A stretch of 64,000 bases of DNA from positions 124,001 through 188,000 of the forward strand of contig NZ_JAWKWO010000005.1 of the NCBI RefSeq assembly GCF_041397485.1, written 5' to 3'. How positions within the stretch are numbered: position 1 is the stretch's first letter; each line of letters starts with the position of its first letter. A model generated the notes under the pieces. It saw only the letters and a list, made by a program, of their open reading frames with translations, searched no databases and was not told where the DNA came from. Shown piece by piece: positions 1 to 8,048 of this stretch. The DNA comes from Zhengella sp020637775 (lineage in GTDB: Bacteria; Pseudomonadota; Alphaproteobacteria; Rhizobiales; Rhizobiaceae). The translations under genes were made by a program, and so were the position numbers.

Positions 1-1365
1 TCGGTGCGCAATGCCATCACCATGACGTTCGAGGAAGGCTATGCGGAAGAGTTGAAAATCTTCCTCAAGCTGCTCGATTCCGACCAGTCGCGCGCCCAGC
101 GCCATCTCTTCTTCGCCGAACGCGAGGCGGGAAAGGTCGCCGGCGTGACGAAGGACGTCAAGCCGCGCGCGGTGAAGAAGGCCGGCGTCATCGGCGCAGG
201 CACGATGGGCGGCGGCATCGCCATGTCGCTGGTCAATGGCGGCATTCCGGTGACCATCCTGGAAATGGCGCAGGAGCCGCTCGACAAGGGGCTGGAGCGC
301 ATCCGCACCAATTACGACATTTCCGTCAAGCGCGGCTCCATGACGGCGGACGACGTGGACAAGCGCATGGCGCTTTTCACGCCAACCACTTCCTATGACG
401 ATCTCGCCGATTGCGACATCATCATCGAAGCGGTGTTCGAGGAGATGGGCGTCAAGGAACAGGTGTTCAAGAAACTGGACGCGGTCGCCAAGCCCGGCGC
501 GGTGCTGGCCTCCAACACGTCCTATCTCGACGTCGACCGGATCGCCTCCTTCACCAGCCGGCCGCAGGATGTGCTCGGCATGCACTTCTTCTCGCCCGCC
601 AATGTCATGAAACTGCTGGAAATCGTGCGTGGCAAGGAAACCGCGCCGGACGTTCTGGCTACCGCCATGGCAGTGGGCAAGAAGGCGAAGAAGGTGCCCG
701 TTGTCGTGGGCGTGTGCCACGGCTTCGTGGGCAACCGCATGCTGGCGGCGCGGTCGGCGCAGTCGGAGGCGCTGCTGCTGGAAGGCGCCATGCCGGAGAC
801 GGTGGACAAGGCGTTCCGCGACTTCGGCTGGCCCATGGGTCCGTTCCAGATGTACGATCTTGCCGGCAACGACATCGGCTGGCGCACGCGCAAGTCGCTC
901 GGCAAGACCGCAGCGCTTGGCGATCCGCTTTGCGAGGCCGGTCGCTACGGCCAGAAGACGGGTGCTGGCTGGTACCGCTACGAGGACGGGCGCACGCCGC
1001 TGCCCGATGCGTGGGTGGAAAAACTGATCCTCGACACGGCTGCCGCGCAGGGCGTGAACCGGCGGGACATTTCCGACGACGAGATCATCGAGCGCACGAT
1101 CTACCCGATGATCAACGAGGGCGCGAAAATCCTGGAGGAAGGCATCGCCCAGCGGGCGTCCGACATCGATGTCGTCTGGATCTACGGCTACGGCTTTCCC
1201 GTCGGAAAGGGCGGCCCGATGCATTGCGCCGAGACCGTCGGCCTCGGCACGATCGTCGAGCGCCTCGACCATTGGCATGGCCGCACCGGCAACCCGGTGT
1301 TCGAGGTGTCGCCGCTGCTGCGCAAGCTGGCGGTCGAGGGCAAGCGCTTCAAGGACGCCGCATGA
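1..1365 (+). CDS. 3-hydroxyacyl-CoA dehydrogenase / enoyl-CoA hydratase (PimF/FadB/FadJ-like), 5' truncated
   Basis: This is the C-terminal part of a bifunctional beta-oxidation enzyme. The reading frame is open from base 1, so the N-terminal enoyl-CoA hydratase domain lies outside the window. What remains is the NAD-dependent 3-hydroxyacyl-CoA dehydrogenase. It has a Rossmann motif GAGTMGGG near nucleotides 193-216, the HFFSP segment with the catalytic histidine, a GNRML helix, and two C-terminal dehydrogenase domains (WPMGPFQM, YPMINEGAKILEEG). Its stop overlaps the next start by 4 bp (ATGA). The order hydratase/dehydrogenase, CoA ligase, thiolase and two acyl-CoA dehydrogenases matches pimFABCD of Rhodopseudomonas palustris, so PimF is the closest functional model. 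A general fatty-acid FadB/FadJ role is equally compatible with the sequence. Confidence 0.93.
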   Translation, partial: SVRNAITMTFEEGYAEELKIFLKLLDSDQSRAQRHLFFAEREAGKVAGVTKDVKPRAVKKAGVIGAGTMGGGIAMSLVNGGIPVTILEMAQEPLDKGLERIRTNYDISVKRGSMTADDVDKRMALFTPTTSYDDLADCDIIIEAVFEEMGVKEQVFKKLDAVAKPGAVLASNTSYLDVDRIASFTSRPQDVLGMHFFSPANVMKLLEIVRGKETAPDVLATAMAVGKKAKKVPVVVGVCHGFVGNRMLAARSAQSEALLLEGAMPETVDKAFRDFGWPMGPFQMYDLAGNDIGWRTRKSLGKTAALGDPLCEAGRYGQKTGAGWYRYEDGRTPLPDAWVEKLILDTAAAQGVNRRDISDDEIIERTIYPMINEGAKILEEGIAQRASDIDVVWIYGYGFPVGKGGPMHCAETVGLGTIVERLDHWHGRTGNPVFEVSPLLRKLAVEGKRFKDAA

Positions 1366-3071
1366 CGATGCTGCCCGCCCCGCCGGCCGGTGGCTGGCCC
1401 TGGGAAAAGGTCTATCCGGAAGGCTGCCTTCCAGACCCGGCGGCGCTGCCGCTTTTTCCTGTCCAGTCGATCCTGGAAGACGGGGCGCGCGACCATCCGG
1501 ACCGGATCGCGCTGGCGTTTCGCGGACGGTCCATCTCCTATGGTGATCTCAACCGGATGGCGGACGAGACCGCGGCCGGCTTTTCGCGGGCCGGGATCAG
1601 GAAGGGCGACCGCGTCGCACTGCTTCTGCCCAACACGCCGGCCCATCCGGTCACGTTTTTCGGGCTGATGAAGATTGGCGCGGTGGTGGTCCACCTCTCC
1701 CCGCTCGACGCGCCGGCCGTGCTGGCGCACAAGCTGACCGATTCGGGCGCGCGCATGCTGGTGACCACCAATCTCGGCAAACTTGCCGCCGGCGCGACCG
1801 GGCTGGCGGAGACGGGACTGGCGGAGCGGGTTGTCGTGTTCGACGATGCCGCATGGGGTGACAGCAGCGAGACCGGACCGATGCCGGACGGCGCAGCCAT
1901 CACGGCCCATCGCGATTTCGTTGCCGGGGCCGGCAGCCCGCCCCGGGTGGCGACCGGCATCGACGATCTCGCGCTGCTGCAATATACGGGCGGCACGACC
2001 GGCATGCCCAAGGCGGCCATGCTGACGCATCGCAACATTTCCGGCGCGGTGTCCTCCTACACCGCATGGTATGACATCTGGGGCCTGACCCGGCCGGAGG
2101 GCGAGAGCGTACTTGTCTATCTGCCGCTGTTCCACATCTATGGCCTGTCGGCGGTTCTGCTGCGCAGCCTGAAGGGCGGCAACCGCTGCCTTCTGCGCAC
2201 GCGCTTCGATCCGGCCTCGGCGCTCGACGAGATCGAGGCGGGCGCCAATGTGCTGCCCGGCGTACCAACCATGTGGATCGCCATGACGCAGACGCCGGGT
2301 TTCGAGAAGCGCGACCTGTCGGCGCTGACGCTGGCGGCTTCGGGCGGCGCGCCCATGCCGGTGGAAGTGGCGCGACGCTTCACGGCCAAGACCGGGCTCG
2401 AACTGCTCGGCGGCTGGGGCATGAGCGAGACGTCGCCGGCGGGCACCAACCTGCCGCGCGGCTGGCCGCACAAGGCCGGGACGATCGGCATTCCCCTGCC
2501 CGGCTGTTTCCTGCGCGTGGTCGACCTGGCCGATCCTGCCCGCGAACTGCCGCAAGGCGAGACCGGCGAACTGGCGATCCGCGGCAACAATGTCACGTCC
2601 GGCTACTGGAACCGGCCGGAGGAAACGGAAGCGAGCTTTGCCGATGGCTGGTTCCTGACCGGCGATATCGGCTTCATGGACGAGGACGGTTTCTTCACCA
2701 TTGTCGACCGCAAGAAAGACATGATCATTTCCGGCGGCTTCAATGTCTATCCGCAGATGATCGAGCAGGCGATCTACACCCATCCGGACGTGGAGGAAGC
2801 GCTGGTGATCGGCGTGCCGGACGGCTATCGCGGCGAGAGTGCCAAGGCTTTCGTGAAGCTGCGCGACGGCGCGCCGGACCTGACGCTGGAAGCCCTGCAG
2901 GACCATCTGAAAGAGCGCCTCGGCCCGCATGAAATGCCGCGCGCGCTGGAAATCCGCGACAGCCTGCCGCGCACGCCGGTGGGCAAGCTTTCGAAAATCG
3001 AACTCAAACGCGAGGCAGCCGGGAAAGCCCGCGCCGCCCTCAACGACCGCAAGGGAGAAAACCATGGTTGA
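1362..3071 (+). CDS. acyl-CoA synthetase, AMP-forming (PimA/FadD-like)
   Basis: This 569-residue enzyme activates a carboxylic acid to its CoA thioester using ATP. It carries the full adenylate-forming motif set: the phosphate loop YTGGTTGMPK near residue 208, GWGMSETSP, GWFLTGDIG, the hinge DRKKDMIISGGFN, and the C-terminal lysine in PVGKLSK. It starts on the ATG that overlaps the upstream stop and ends 8 bp inside the thiolase gene, so the genes are translationally coupled. Context suggests it supplies the CoA substrate for the surrounding beta-oxidation enzymes. By pim synteny the substrate would be a dicarboxylate such as pimelate, but the sequence alone cannot separate this from a long-chain fatty acid. 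Confidence 0.93.
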   Translation: MTMLPAPPAGGWPWEKVYPEGCLPDPAALPLFPVQSILEDGARDHPDRIALAFRGRSISYGDLNRMADETAAGFSRAGIRKGDRVALLLPNTPAHPVTFFGLMKIGAVVVHLSPLDAPAVLAHKLTDSGARMLVTTNLGKLAAGATGLAETGLAERVVVFDDAAWGDSSETGPMPDGAAITAHRDFVAGAGSPPRVATGIDDLALLQYTGGTTGMPKAAMLTHRNISGAVSSYTAWYDIWGLTRPEGESVLVYLPLFHIYGLSAVLLRSLKGGNRCLLRTRFDPASALDEIEAGANVLPGVPTMWIAMTQTPGFEKRDLSALTLAASGGAPMPVEVARRFTAKTGLELLGGWGMSETSPAGTNLPRGWPHKAGTIGIPLPGCFLRVVDLADPARELPQGETGELAIRGNNVTSGYWNRPEETEASFADGWFLTGDIGFMDEDGFFTIVDRKKDMIISGGFNVYPQMIEQAIYTHPDVEEALVIGVPDGYRGESAKAFVKLRDGAPDLTLEALQDHLKERLGPHEMPRALEIRDSLPRTPVGKLSKIELKREAAGKARAALNDRKGENHG

Positions 3072-4245
3072 CGCCGTCATCGTATCCACCGCCCGCACAC
3101 CCATCGGCAAGGCCTATCGCGGCGGGCTGAACAACACGCCCGGCGCGACGCTGGGCGGCCATGCCATCCGCCATGCGCTGGAGCGCTCCGGCCTGGAAGG
3201 CGGCCAGATCGAGGATGTCATCATGGGCTGCGCCATGCAGGAAGGCGCGACGGGCCTCAACGTGGCGCGGCGCGCGCTGCTGACCGCCGGCCTGCCGGTG
3301 ACGGCCGCGGGCACCACGATCGACCGCCAGTGCTCGTCCGGCCTGCAATCCATGGCGCTGCTGGCCAATGCCATTCGCAATGACGGGGTGGACGCGGGCA
3401 TTGCCGGCGGGCTGGAATCGATCAGCCTCGTGCAGAACGACAAGCGCAACACCTACATGCTCAAGGACGACAACCTCATGGCGATCAAGCCGGAGGTCTA
3501 CCTGCCGATGATCGACACGGCGGAGATCGTGGGCAAGCGCTACGGCATCTCGCGTGAGCAGATGGACGAATATGGCCTCGAAAGCCAGCGCCGCACGGCG
3601 GCCGCGCGCGAGGCCGGCCGCTTCGATGCCGAGATCGCGCCGATCAAGGCGACGATGGCGGTGATCGACAAGCAGACGAAGGAGGTCAGCCATACGGACG
3701 TGGAAATTGCCCATGACGAGGGGCCGCGTCCGGGTACCACGGCGGAGGGTCTGGCCGGGCTGAAGCCGGTCTACGAGGGCGGCACGATCACCGCCGGCAA
3801 TGCCTCGCAGCTTTCCGACGGCGCGTCTGCGAATGTCATGGTCTCGTCGAAATTCGCCGAGCAGAAGGGCCTTGAGCCGATGGGCATCCTGCGCGGCTTC
3901 AACGTGGCGGGCTGCGAGCCTGACGAAATGGGCATCGGCCCCGTCTTCGCCGTGCCGCGCCTGCTTCAGCGCCATGGCCTGAGCGTCGACGATATCGGCC
4001 TGTGGGAGTTGAACGAGGCTTTCGCCGTGCAGGTGATCTATTGCCGCGACAAGCTGGGCATCGACCCGGAGAAGCTGAATGTCAATGGTGGCGCCATCTC
4101 GGTCGGCCACCCCTATGGCATGAGCGGATCGCGCCTGGCCGGCCATGCCCTGATCGAGGGCAAGCGGCGCGGCGTGAAATATGCCGTGGTGACCATGTGC
4201 ATCGGCGGCGGCATGGGTGCTGCCGGCCTGTTCGAGATCGTTTGA
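3064..4245 (+). CDS. acetyl-CoA C-acyltransferase (thiolase, PimB/FadA-like)
   Basis: A 393-residue thiolase that cleaves 3-ketoacyl-CoA to acetyl-CoA and a shortened acyl-CoA, the last step of each beta-oxidation round. The nucleophilic cysteine is Cys90 in DRQCSSG. The other catalytic residues are His349 in SVGHPYG and Cys379 in MCIGGGMG, with the NEAF motif just before. The start is the ATG at 3064, inside the end of the ligase gene and preceded by an AAGGGAG ribosome site. Its length is normal for degradative thiolases. Operon position (pimB slot) and the two neighbouring dehydrogenases support a catabolic rather than biosynthetic role. Confidence 0.95.
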   Translation: MVDAVIVSTARTPIGKAYRGGLNNTPGATLGGHAIRHALERSGLEGGQIEDVIMGCAMQEGATGLNVARRALLTAGLPVTAAGTTIDRQCSSGLQSMALLANAIRNDGVDAGIAGGLESISLVQNDKRNTYMLKDDNLMAIKPEVYLPMIDTAEIVGKRYGISREQMDEYGLESQRRTAAAREAGRFDAEIAPIKATMAVIDKQTKEVSHTDVEIAHDEGPRPGTTAEGLAGLKPVYEGGTITAGNASQLSDGASANVMVSSKFAEQKGLEPMGILRGFNVAGCEPDEMGIGPVFAVPRLLQRHGLSVDDIGLWELNEAFAVQVIYCRDKLGIDPEKLNVNGGAISVGHPYGMSGSRLAGHALIEGKRRGVKYAVVTMCIGGGMGAAGLFEIV

Positions 4246-4259
4246 GGGGAGACACGGGT

Positions 4260-5462
4260 ATGGATCTTCGCTTTACCGACGAGGAAAACAGGTTTCGCGA
4301 GGAGGTCCGCGCCTTCTTCCGCGAAGCCCTGCCCAAGGACATTCACGACGCCATGATCCATGGCGAATACCCGGACAAGGAAGGGCTTGTGCGCTGGACG
4401 CGCATCCTGAACGAGAAGGGCTGGGCGGTGCCGCACTGGCCAGAGCAATGGGGCGGCACGGGCTGGGACCCGATGAAGCAGTACATCTTTCTGGAGGAAT
4501 TGCAGAAATTCCCCTGCCCTGCGCCGCTGGCCTTCGGCGTCAACATGGTTGGTCCGGTGATCTACACCTTCGGCAACGAAGCGCAGAAAAAGCATTTCCT
4601 GCCACGCATCGCCAACCTGGACGACTGGTGGTGCCAGGGTTTCTCCGAGCCGGGCGCCGGCTCCGACCTCGCCTCGCTGAAGACGCGGGCGGTGCGCGAG
4701 GGCGACCACTACATCGTCAACGGGCAGAAGACATGGACCACGCTGGCGCAATATGCCGACTGGATCTTCTGCCTGGTGCGCACGGACACGCAGGCCAAGA
4801 AGCAGGAAGGCATTTCCTTCCTGCTGATCGACATGAAGACGCCCGGCATCGAGGTGCGCCCGATCGTGACCATCGACGGCGGCCGGGAGATCAACGAGGT
4901 CTTCCTCACCGACGTCAAGGTGCCGGTGGAAAACCTGGTGGGCGAGGAAAACAAGGGCTGGGACTATGCCAAGTTCCTGCTCGGCAACGAACGCACCAAC
5001 ATTGCCCGCATCGGCATGACCAAGCAGCGGATCGCACGCATCCGTGAACTGGCGGGCAAGGAAATGGCGGGCGGGCGGCCGCTGATCGAGGACATGCGCT
5101 TCCTTGAAAAACTCGTTTCGGTGGAGATCGATCTCAAGGCGCTGGAAATGACCCAGTTGCGGGTCGTCGCGGCGGAAGCCAAGCGCGGCAATACCGGCAA
5201 GCCCGATCCGGCTTCGTCGATCCTGAAGATCAAGGGATCGCAGATCCAGCAGGCCACCACGCATCTGCTGATGGAAGTCATGGGCCCCTATGCCATGCCG
5301 CTGCAGCATGACACGGGCGACGGCTGGAACGAGCCGCCGGTCGGCCCGGACCATGCCGCGCATGCCGCGCCGTCCTATTTCAACAACCGCAAGGTTTCGA
5401 TCTATGGCGGTTCCAACGAAATCCAGAAGAACATCATCGCCAAGGCGGTGCTGGGGCTTTGA
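4260..5462 (+). CDS. acyl-CoA dehydrogenase (PimC-like, large subunit type)
   Basis: A 400-residue FAD-dependent acyl-CoA dehydrogenase that introduces the alpha-beta double bond. The three-part family fold is visible: an N-terminal helical domain, the middle beta domain with QGFSEPGAGSDLAS, and a C-terminal helical domain ending in YGGSNEIQKNIIAK, the usual FAD/CoA closing motif. The start follows a GAGGGGAG ribosome site 14 bp after the thiolase stop. It pairs with a second, differently shaped dehydrogenase immediately downstream, as PimC and PimD do. That pairing suggests a heteromeric enzyme, which is inference from synteny. Confidence 0.93.
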   Translation: MDLRFTDEENRFREEVRAFFREALPKDIHDAMIHGEYPDKEGLVRWTRILNEKGWAVPHWPEQWGGTGWDPMKQYIFLEELQKFPCPAPLAFGVNMVGPVIYTFGNEAQKKHFLPRIANLDDWWCQGFSEPGAGSDLASLKTRAVREGDHYIVNGQKTWTTLAQYADWIFCLVRTDTQAKKQEGISFLLIDMKTPGIEVRPIVTIDGGREINEVFLTDVKVPVENLVGEENKGWDYAKFLLGNERTNIARIGMTKQRIARIRELAGKEMAGGRPLIEDMRFLEKLVSVEIDLKALEMTQLRVVAAEAKRGNTGKPDPASSILKIKGSQIQQATTHLLMEVMGPYAMPLQHDTGDGWNEPPVGPDHAAHAAPSYFNNRKVSIYGGSNEIQKNIIAKAVLGL

Positions 5463-5483
5463 GACCCAGACAGGACACGGACA

Positions 5484-6635
5484 ATGGACTTTGATCTGAG
5501 CGAAGAGCAAACCATGCTCAAGGACGGGCTCGACCGGATGCTCGCCAACGAATACGCGTTCGAGGACCGCAACAGGCACATGGCGGAGCCCGAGGGCTAC
5601 AGTCAGGCCATGTGGGCGCGCTATGCCGAGATGGGCCTGATGATGCTGCCTTTCGCCGAGGCCGATGGCGGCCTTGGCGGCGGGGCCGAAGACATCATGC
5701 TGGTGATGGAGAGCTTCGGCCGCGCGCTGGTTCTGGAGCCGTGGTTCGCCACCGTGGTGCTGGGCGGCGGCTTCCTGCGCGAAGGCGGCAGTGAGGCCCA
5801 GCGCGGCGAACTGGTGCCGGCACTGGCGGAAGGCTCGCTGAAGCTGGCCTTCGCCCATACAGAACGCCATGCGCGCTACGATCTCGCCCATGTCGAGACC
5901 ACGGCGACGAAGCAGGGCGGATCCTACATTCTCAACGGCGCCAAGAGCATCGTTCTCAATGGCGACACGGCGGACAAGGTCTTCGTATCCGCCCGCGTCT
6001 CCGGCGGCGTGCGCGACGAAGACGGACTGTGCGTCTTTCTCGTCGATGCCGATGCGGACGGGCTGTCACGGCGCGGCTACCGGCTTCAGGACGGTTCGCG
6101 GGCGGCGGAGGTGACGCTGGAAAACGTCACCGTGGATGCCTCACGCCTGTTCGGGGCCGAGGGCGGCGCCTTCCCGCTGATCGCCAAGGTGACAGACCAG
6201 GCCATCGCCGCGCTTTGCGCCGAAGCCGTCGGCATCATGGAGGTCATGGAAAAGCTGACGGTCGAGTATCTCAAGACACGCAAGCAGTTCGGCGTCGAGA
6301 TCGCGAAGTTCCAGGTGTTGCAACATGCCGCGGTGGACATGTTCATCGCGCTGGAACAGGCCCGCTCCATCACCATGTATGCCACGATGATGGCCGACAG
6401 TGACGACGCCCTTGAACGCGGGCGCGCCATTTCGGCGGCCAAGGCGGAAATCGGGCGCGGCGGACGGCTGGCGGGCGAAAACGCCATCCAGCTTCACGGC
6501 GGCGTCGGCATGACGATGGAATATGCGATCGGGCACTATTTCAAGCGCATCACCATGATCGACATCCTGTTCGGCGATACCGACCATCACCTGGCGAAGC
6601 TGACGGCACAGGGCGGACTGTTCGAGGCGGCATAG
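5484..6635 (+). CDS. acyl-CoA dehydrogenase (PimD-like, small subunit type)
   Basis: This 383-residue acyl-CoA dehydrogenase is the last gene of the beta-oxidation operon. It has the family N-terminus (FDLSEEQTMLKDGLDRML), a middle domain that is less conserved than in its upstream partner, and the C-terminal LHGGVGMTMEYAIGHYFKR segment. It starts 21 bp after the upstream dehydrogenase. No pimE-like enoyl-CoA hydratase follows; the next gene is a convergent ArsR regulator 39 bp away, so the operon ends here. It probably acts with the product at 4260-5462 on the same substrate. Confidence 0.92.
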   Translation: MDFDLSEEQTMLKDGLDRMLANEYAFEDRNRHMAEPEGYSQAMWARYAEMGLMMLPFAEADGGLGGGAEDIMLVMESFGRALVLEPWFATVVLGGGFLREGGSEAQRGELVPALAEGSLKLAFAHTERHARYDLAHVETTATKQGGSYILNGAKSIVLNGDTADKVFVSARVSGGVRDEDGLCVFLVDADADGLSRRGYRLQDGSRAAEVTLENVTVDASRLFGAEGGAFPLIAKVTDQAIAALCAEAVGIMEVMEKLTVEYLKTRKQFGVEIAKFQVLQHAAVDMFIALEQARSITMYATMMADSDDALERGRAISAAKAEIGRGGRLAGENAIQLHGGVGMTMEYAIGHYFKRITMIDILFGDTDHHLAKLTAQGGLFEAA

Positions 6636-6674
6636 GGACTGCCGGAGGCCATCGGCAAGGGAGCCGTCGCGGCA

Positions 6675-7040
6675 TCACACCGCGGCGGCTTCGCTGTTCT
6701 GGCCGGCCTTTCGGGGCGCGCAATAGATGTCGTAGAGCGTTTCGAGCACGCGGCAGACCTTGTCGGAGGTGACGGAGTAGTAGATCGTGCGGCCGTCACG
6801 CCGCGTCGAAACCAGTTTCAGCGCTCGCAGCTTCGATAGCTGCTGGGACAAGGCCGACTGGGTCATGCCCACGGCATCGGCGAGCGGCTGAACGGCCATT
6901 TCGCCATTCATCAGGTGGCACAGGATCATCAGGCGGTTCGAATTGGCCATGACCGCCAGAAGGCTGGCGGCATCCTCGGCCGACTTCTCTATTTCACCAA
7001 TATCCATCTGCACTTCGGTGCCATTGTCTTGTGTCGTCAT
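6675..7040 (-). CDS. bigR: ArsR-family persulfide-responsive repressor (BigR/SqrR-like)
   Basis: A 121-residue winged-helix repressor. The recognition helix region reads MTQSALSQQLSKLR at about residues 59-72. Two cysteines lie at positions 41 (MILCHLM) and 107 (DIYCAPR). These are the exact positions of the persulfide-sensing pair Cys41/Cys107 in SqrR of Rhodobacter capsulatus, and close to Cys42/Cys108 of BigR, which form a tetrasulfide bridge on exposure to reactive sulfur and release DNA. The start at 7040 gives the family length. The gene faces the sulfur operon at 7146-11240 across a 105 bp AT-rich region with an inverted repeat, so it most likely represses that operon. Metal sensing is less likely because no metal-ligand motif is seen. 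Confidence 0.9.
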   Translation of the reverse strand: MTTQDNGTEVQMDIGEIEKSAEDAASLLAVMANSNRLMILCHLMNGEMAVQPLADAVGMTQSALSQQLSKLRALKLVSTRRDGRTIYYSVTSDKVCRVLETLYDIYCAPRKAGQNSEAAAV

Positions 7041-7059
7041 CGCACACACATCTTTGGTC

Positions 7060-7088
7060 TTGCATATATGAACACTTTCACATATGTA
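7060..7088 (+). promoter_or_regulatory. promoter/operator of the sulfur operon (ArsR-type site)
   Basis: The intergenic region holds the inverted repeat ATATG-N10-CATAT at 7066-7085. Its left half, ATATATGAAC (7064-7073), has the form of ArsR/SmtB half-operators. A possible sigma-70 promoter lies over it: TTGCAT (7060-7065), 17 bp, TATGTA (7083-7088). A repressor bound here would block the yeeE operon and could also repress its own divergent gene. The same 10 bp half-site occurs in reverse orientation before the SLAC1 gene (17004-17013). Confidence 0.6.
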
Positions 7089-7145
7089 GCAATCAGAGCG
7101 GCGAAACACAAGCCGCCATTTGAAAACAGACGAGGAGGGAAACGC

Positions 7146-7571
7146 ATGGAAACGGATTTCACGCCGTATCAGTCGCTTTTCGGCGGCCTTCTGATCGGCC
7201 TTTCGGCGGTCATGCTGATGGCATTCAACGGACGCATCGCGGGCATGACCGGCATTGTCGGCGGCATCCTGCCGCCATACGCGAAAGACAATGGCTGGCG
7301 AATCGCCTTTCTTGCCGGCGCAATCATCGGTCCGGTTCTCTACATGGCCGCCGGCGGCGTGGTGCCCTTTGCGGTTCCGGTCTCCATGCCGGCCATGATC
7401 GTCGGCGGCTTCATCGTCGGCATGGGCGTCGTCTACGGGTCCGGCTGCACCTCCGGCCATGGCGTCTGCGGCATGGCCCGCTTCTCGCCGCGCTCCATCA
7501 TAGCCACTGTCACCTTCATGATCACGACCGGTCTTACGGTCTATGTCATGCGCCACGTGATCGGAGGATGA
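7146..7571 (+). CDS. YeeE/YedE-family sulfur transporter subunit, N-terminal half
   Basis: A 141-residue, very hydrophobic inner-membrane protein with about four membrane segments. It contains GSGCTSGHGVCG near residues 98-110, the cysteine motif that passes thiosulfate or persulfide through YeeE/TsuA channels. Single-chain YeeE proteins are about twice this length. Here the second half is encoded by the overlapping next gene, as in the PmpA/PmpB type. The ATG at 7146 follows a strong GAGGAGGGA ribosome site. It is the first gene of the operon facing the BigR-like repressor. The transported species (thiosulfate, sulfide, polysulfide) cannot be read from the sequence. Confidence 0.88.
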   Translation: METDFTPYQSLFGGLLIGLSAVMLMAFNGRIAGMTGIVGGILPPYAKDNGWRIAFLAGAIIGPVLYMAAGGVVPFAVPVSMPAMIVGGFIVGMGVVYGSGCTSGHGVCGMARFSPRSIIATVTFMITTGLTVYVMRHVIGG

Positions 7572-8014
7572 GCACGATGAAACCGGTTCTTTCAGCCTTG
7601 GCCGCCGGCCTGGTATTTGGCATCGGCATCGCCATTTCCGGCATGGCCAACCCGGCCAAGGTCGTCAATTTCTTCGATGTCGCCGGGGCCTGGGATCCCA
7701 GCCTGATCTTCGTGATGGGCGGTGCGCTCATTCCCACCGCGATCGGCTACCGGATCCTGTTCGGCGCCACGCGGAAACCGCTGTTCGCGCCGAAGTATTT
7801 CGTGCCGACCAGCCGCAGCATCGACGCCAAGCTGATCGGCGGCTCGGCGGCCTTCGGCGTGGGCTGGGGCATTGCCGGGTTCTGTCCCGGCGGCGCGGTT
7901 CCGGCGCTGGGCATCGGCTTCGGCCCCACAGCCATCTTCCTTATTGCCATGATGGCCGGCATCGTTGCCGCCCGCATGGCCCTGCACCGCTCGCTCAGGC
8001 TGAACGCGGCCTGA
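7568..8014 (+). CDS. YeeE/YedE-family sulfur transporter subunit, C-terminal half
   Basis: A 148-residue membrane protein matching the second half of YeeE/YedE transporters. It carries AGFCPGGAVPALG near residues 104-116, the partner cysteine loop to the one in the preceding protein. The ATG at 7568 overlaps the upstream stop (ATGA) and follows GGAGG. A second in-frame ATG at 7577 gives a protein three residues shorter and is equally possible. Together the two halves would make one pseudo-symmetric transporter for a sulfur species. Confidence 0.88.
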   Translation: MSTMKPVLSALAAGLVFGIGIAISGMANPAKVVNFFDVAGAWDPSLIFVMGGALIPTAIGYRILFGATRKPLFAPKYFVPTSRSIDAKLIGGSAAFGVGWGIAGFCPGGAVPALGIGFGPTAIFLIAMMAGIVAARMALHRSLRLNAA

Positions 8015-8048
8015 GCGGAACACGCAATCCGAAAACGAGGAGCAAATC

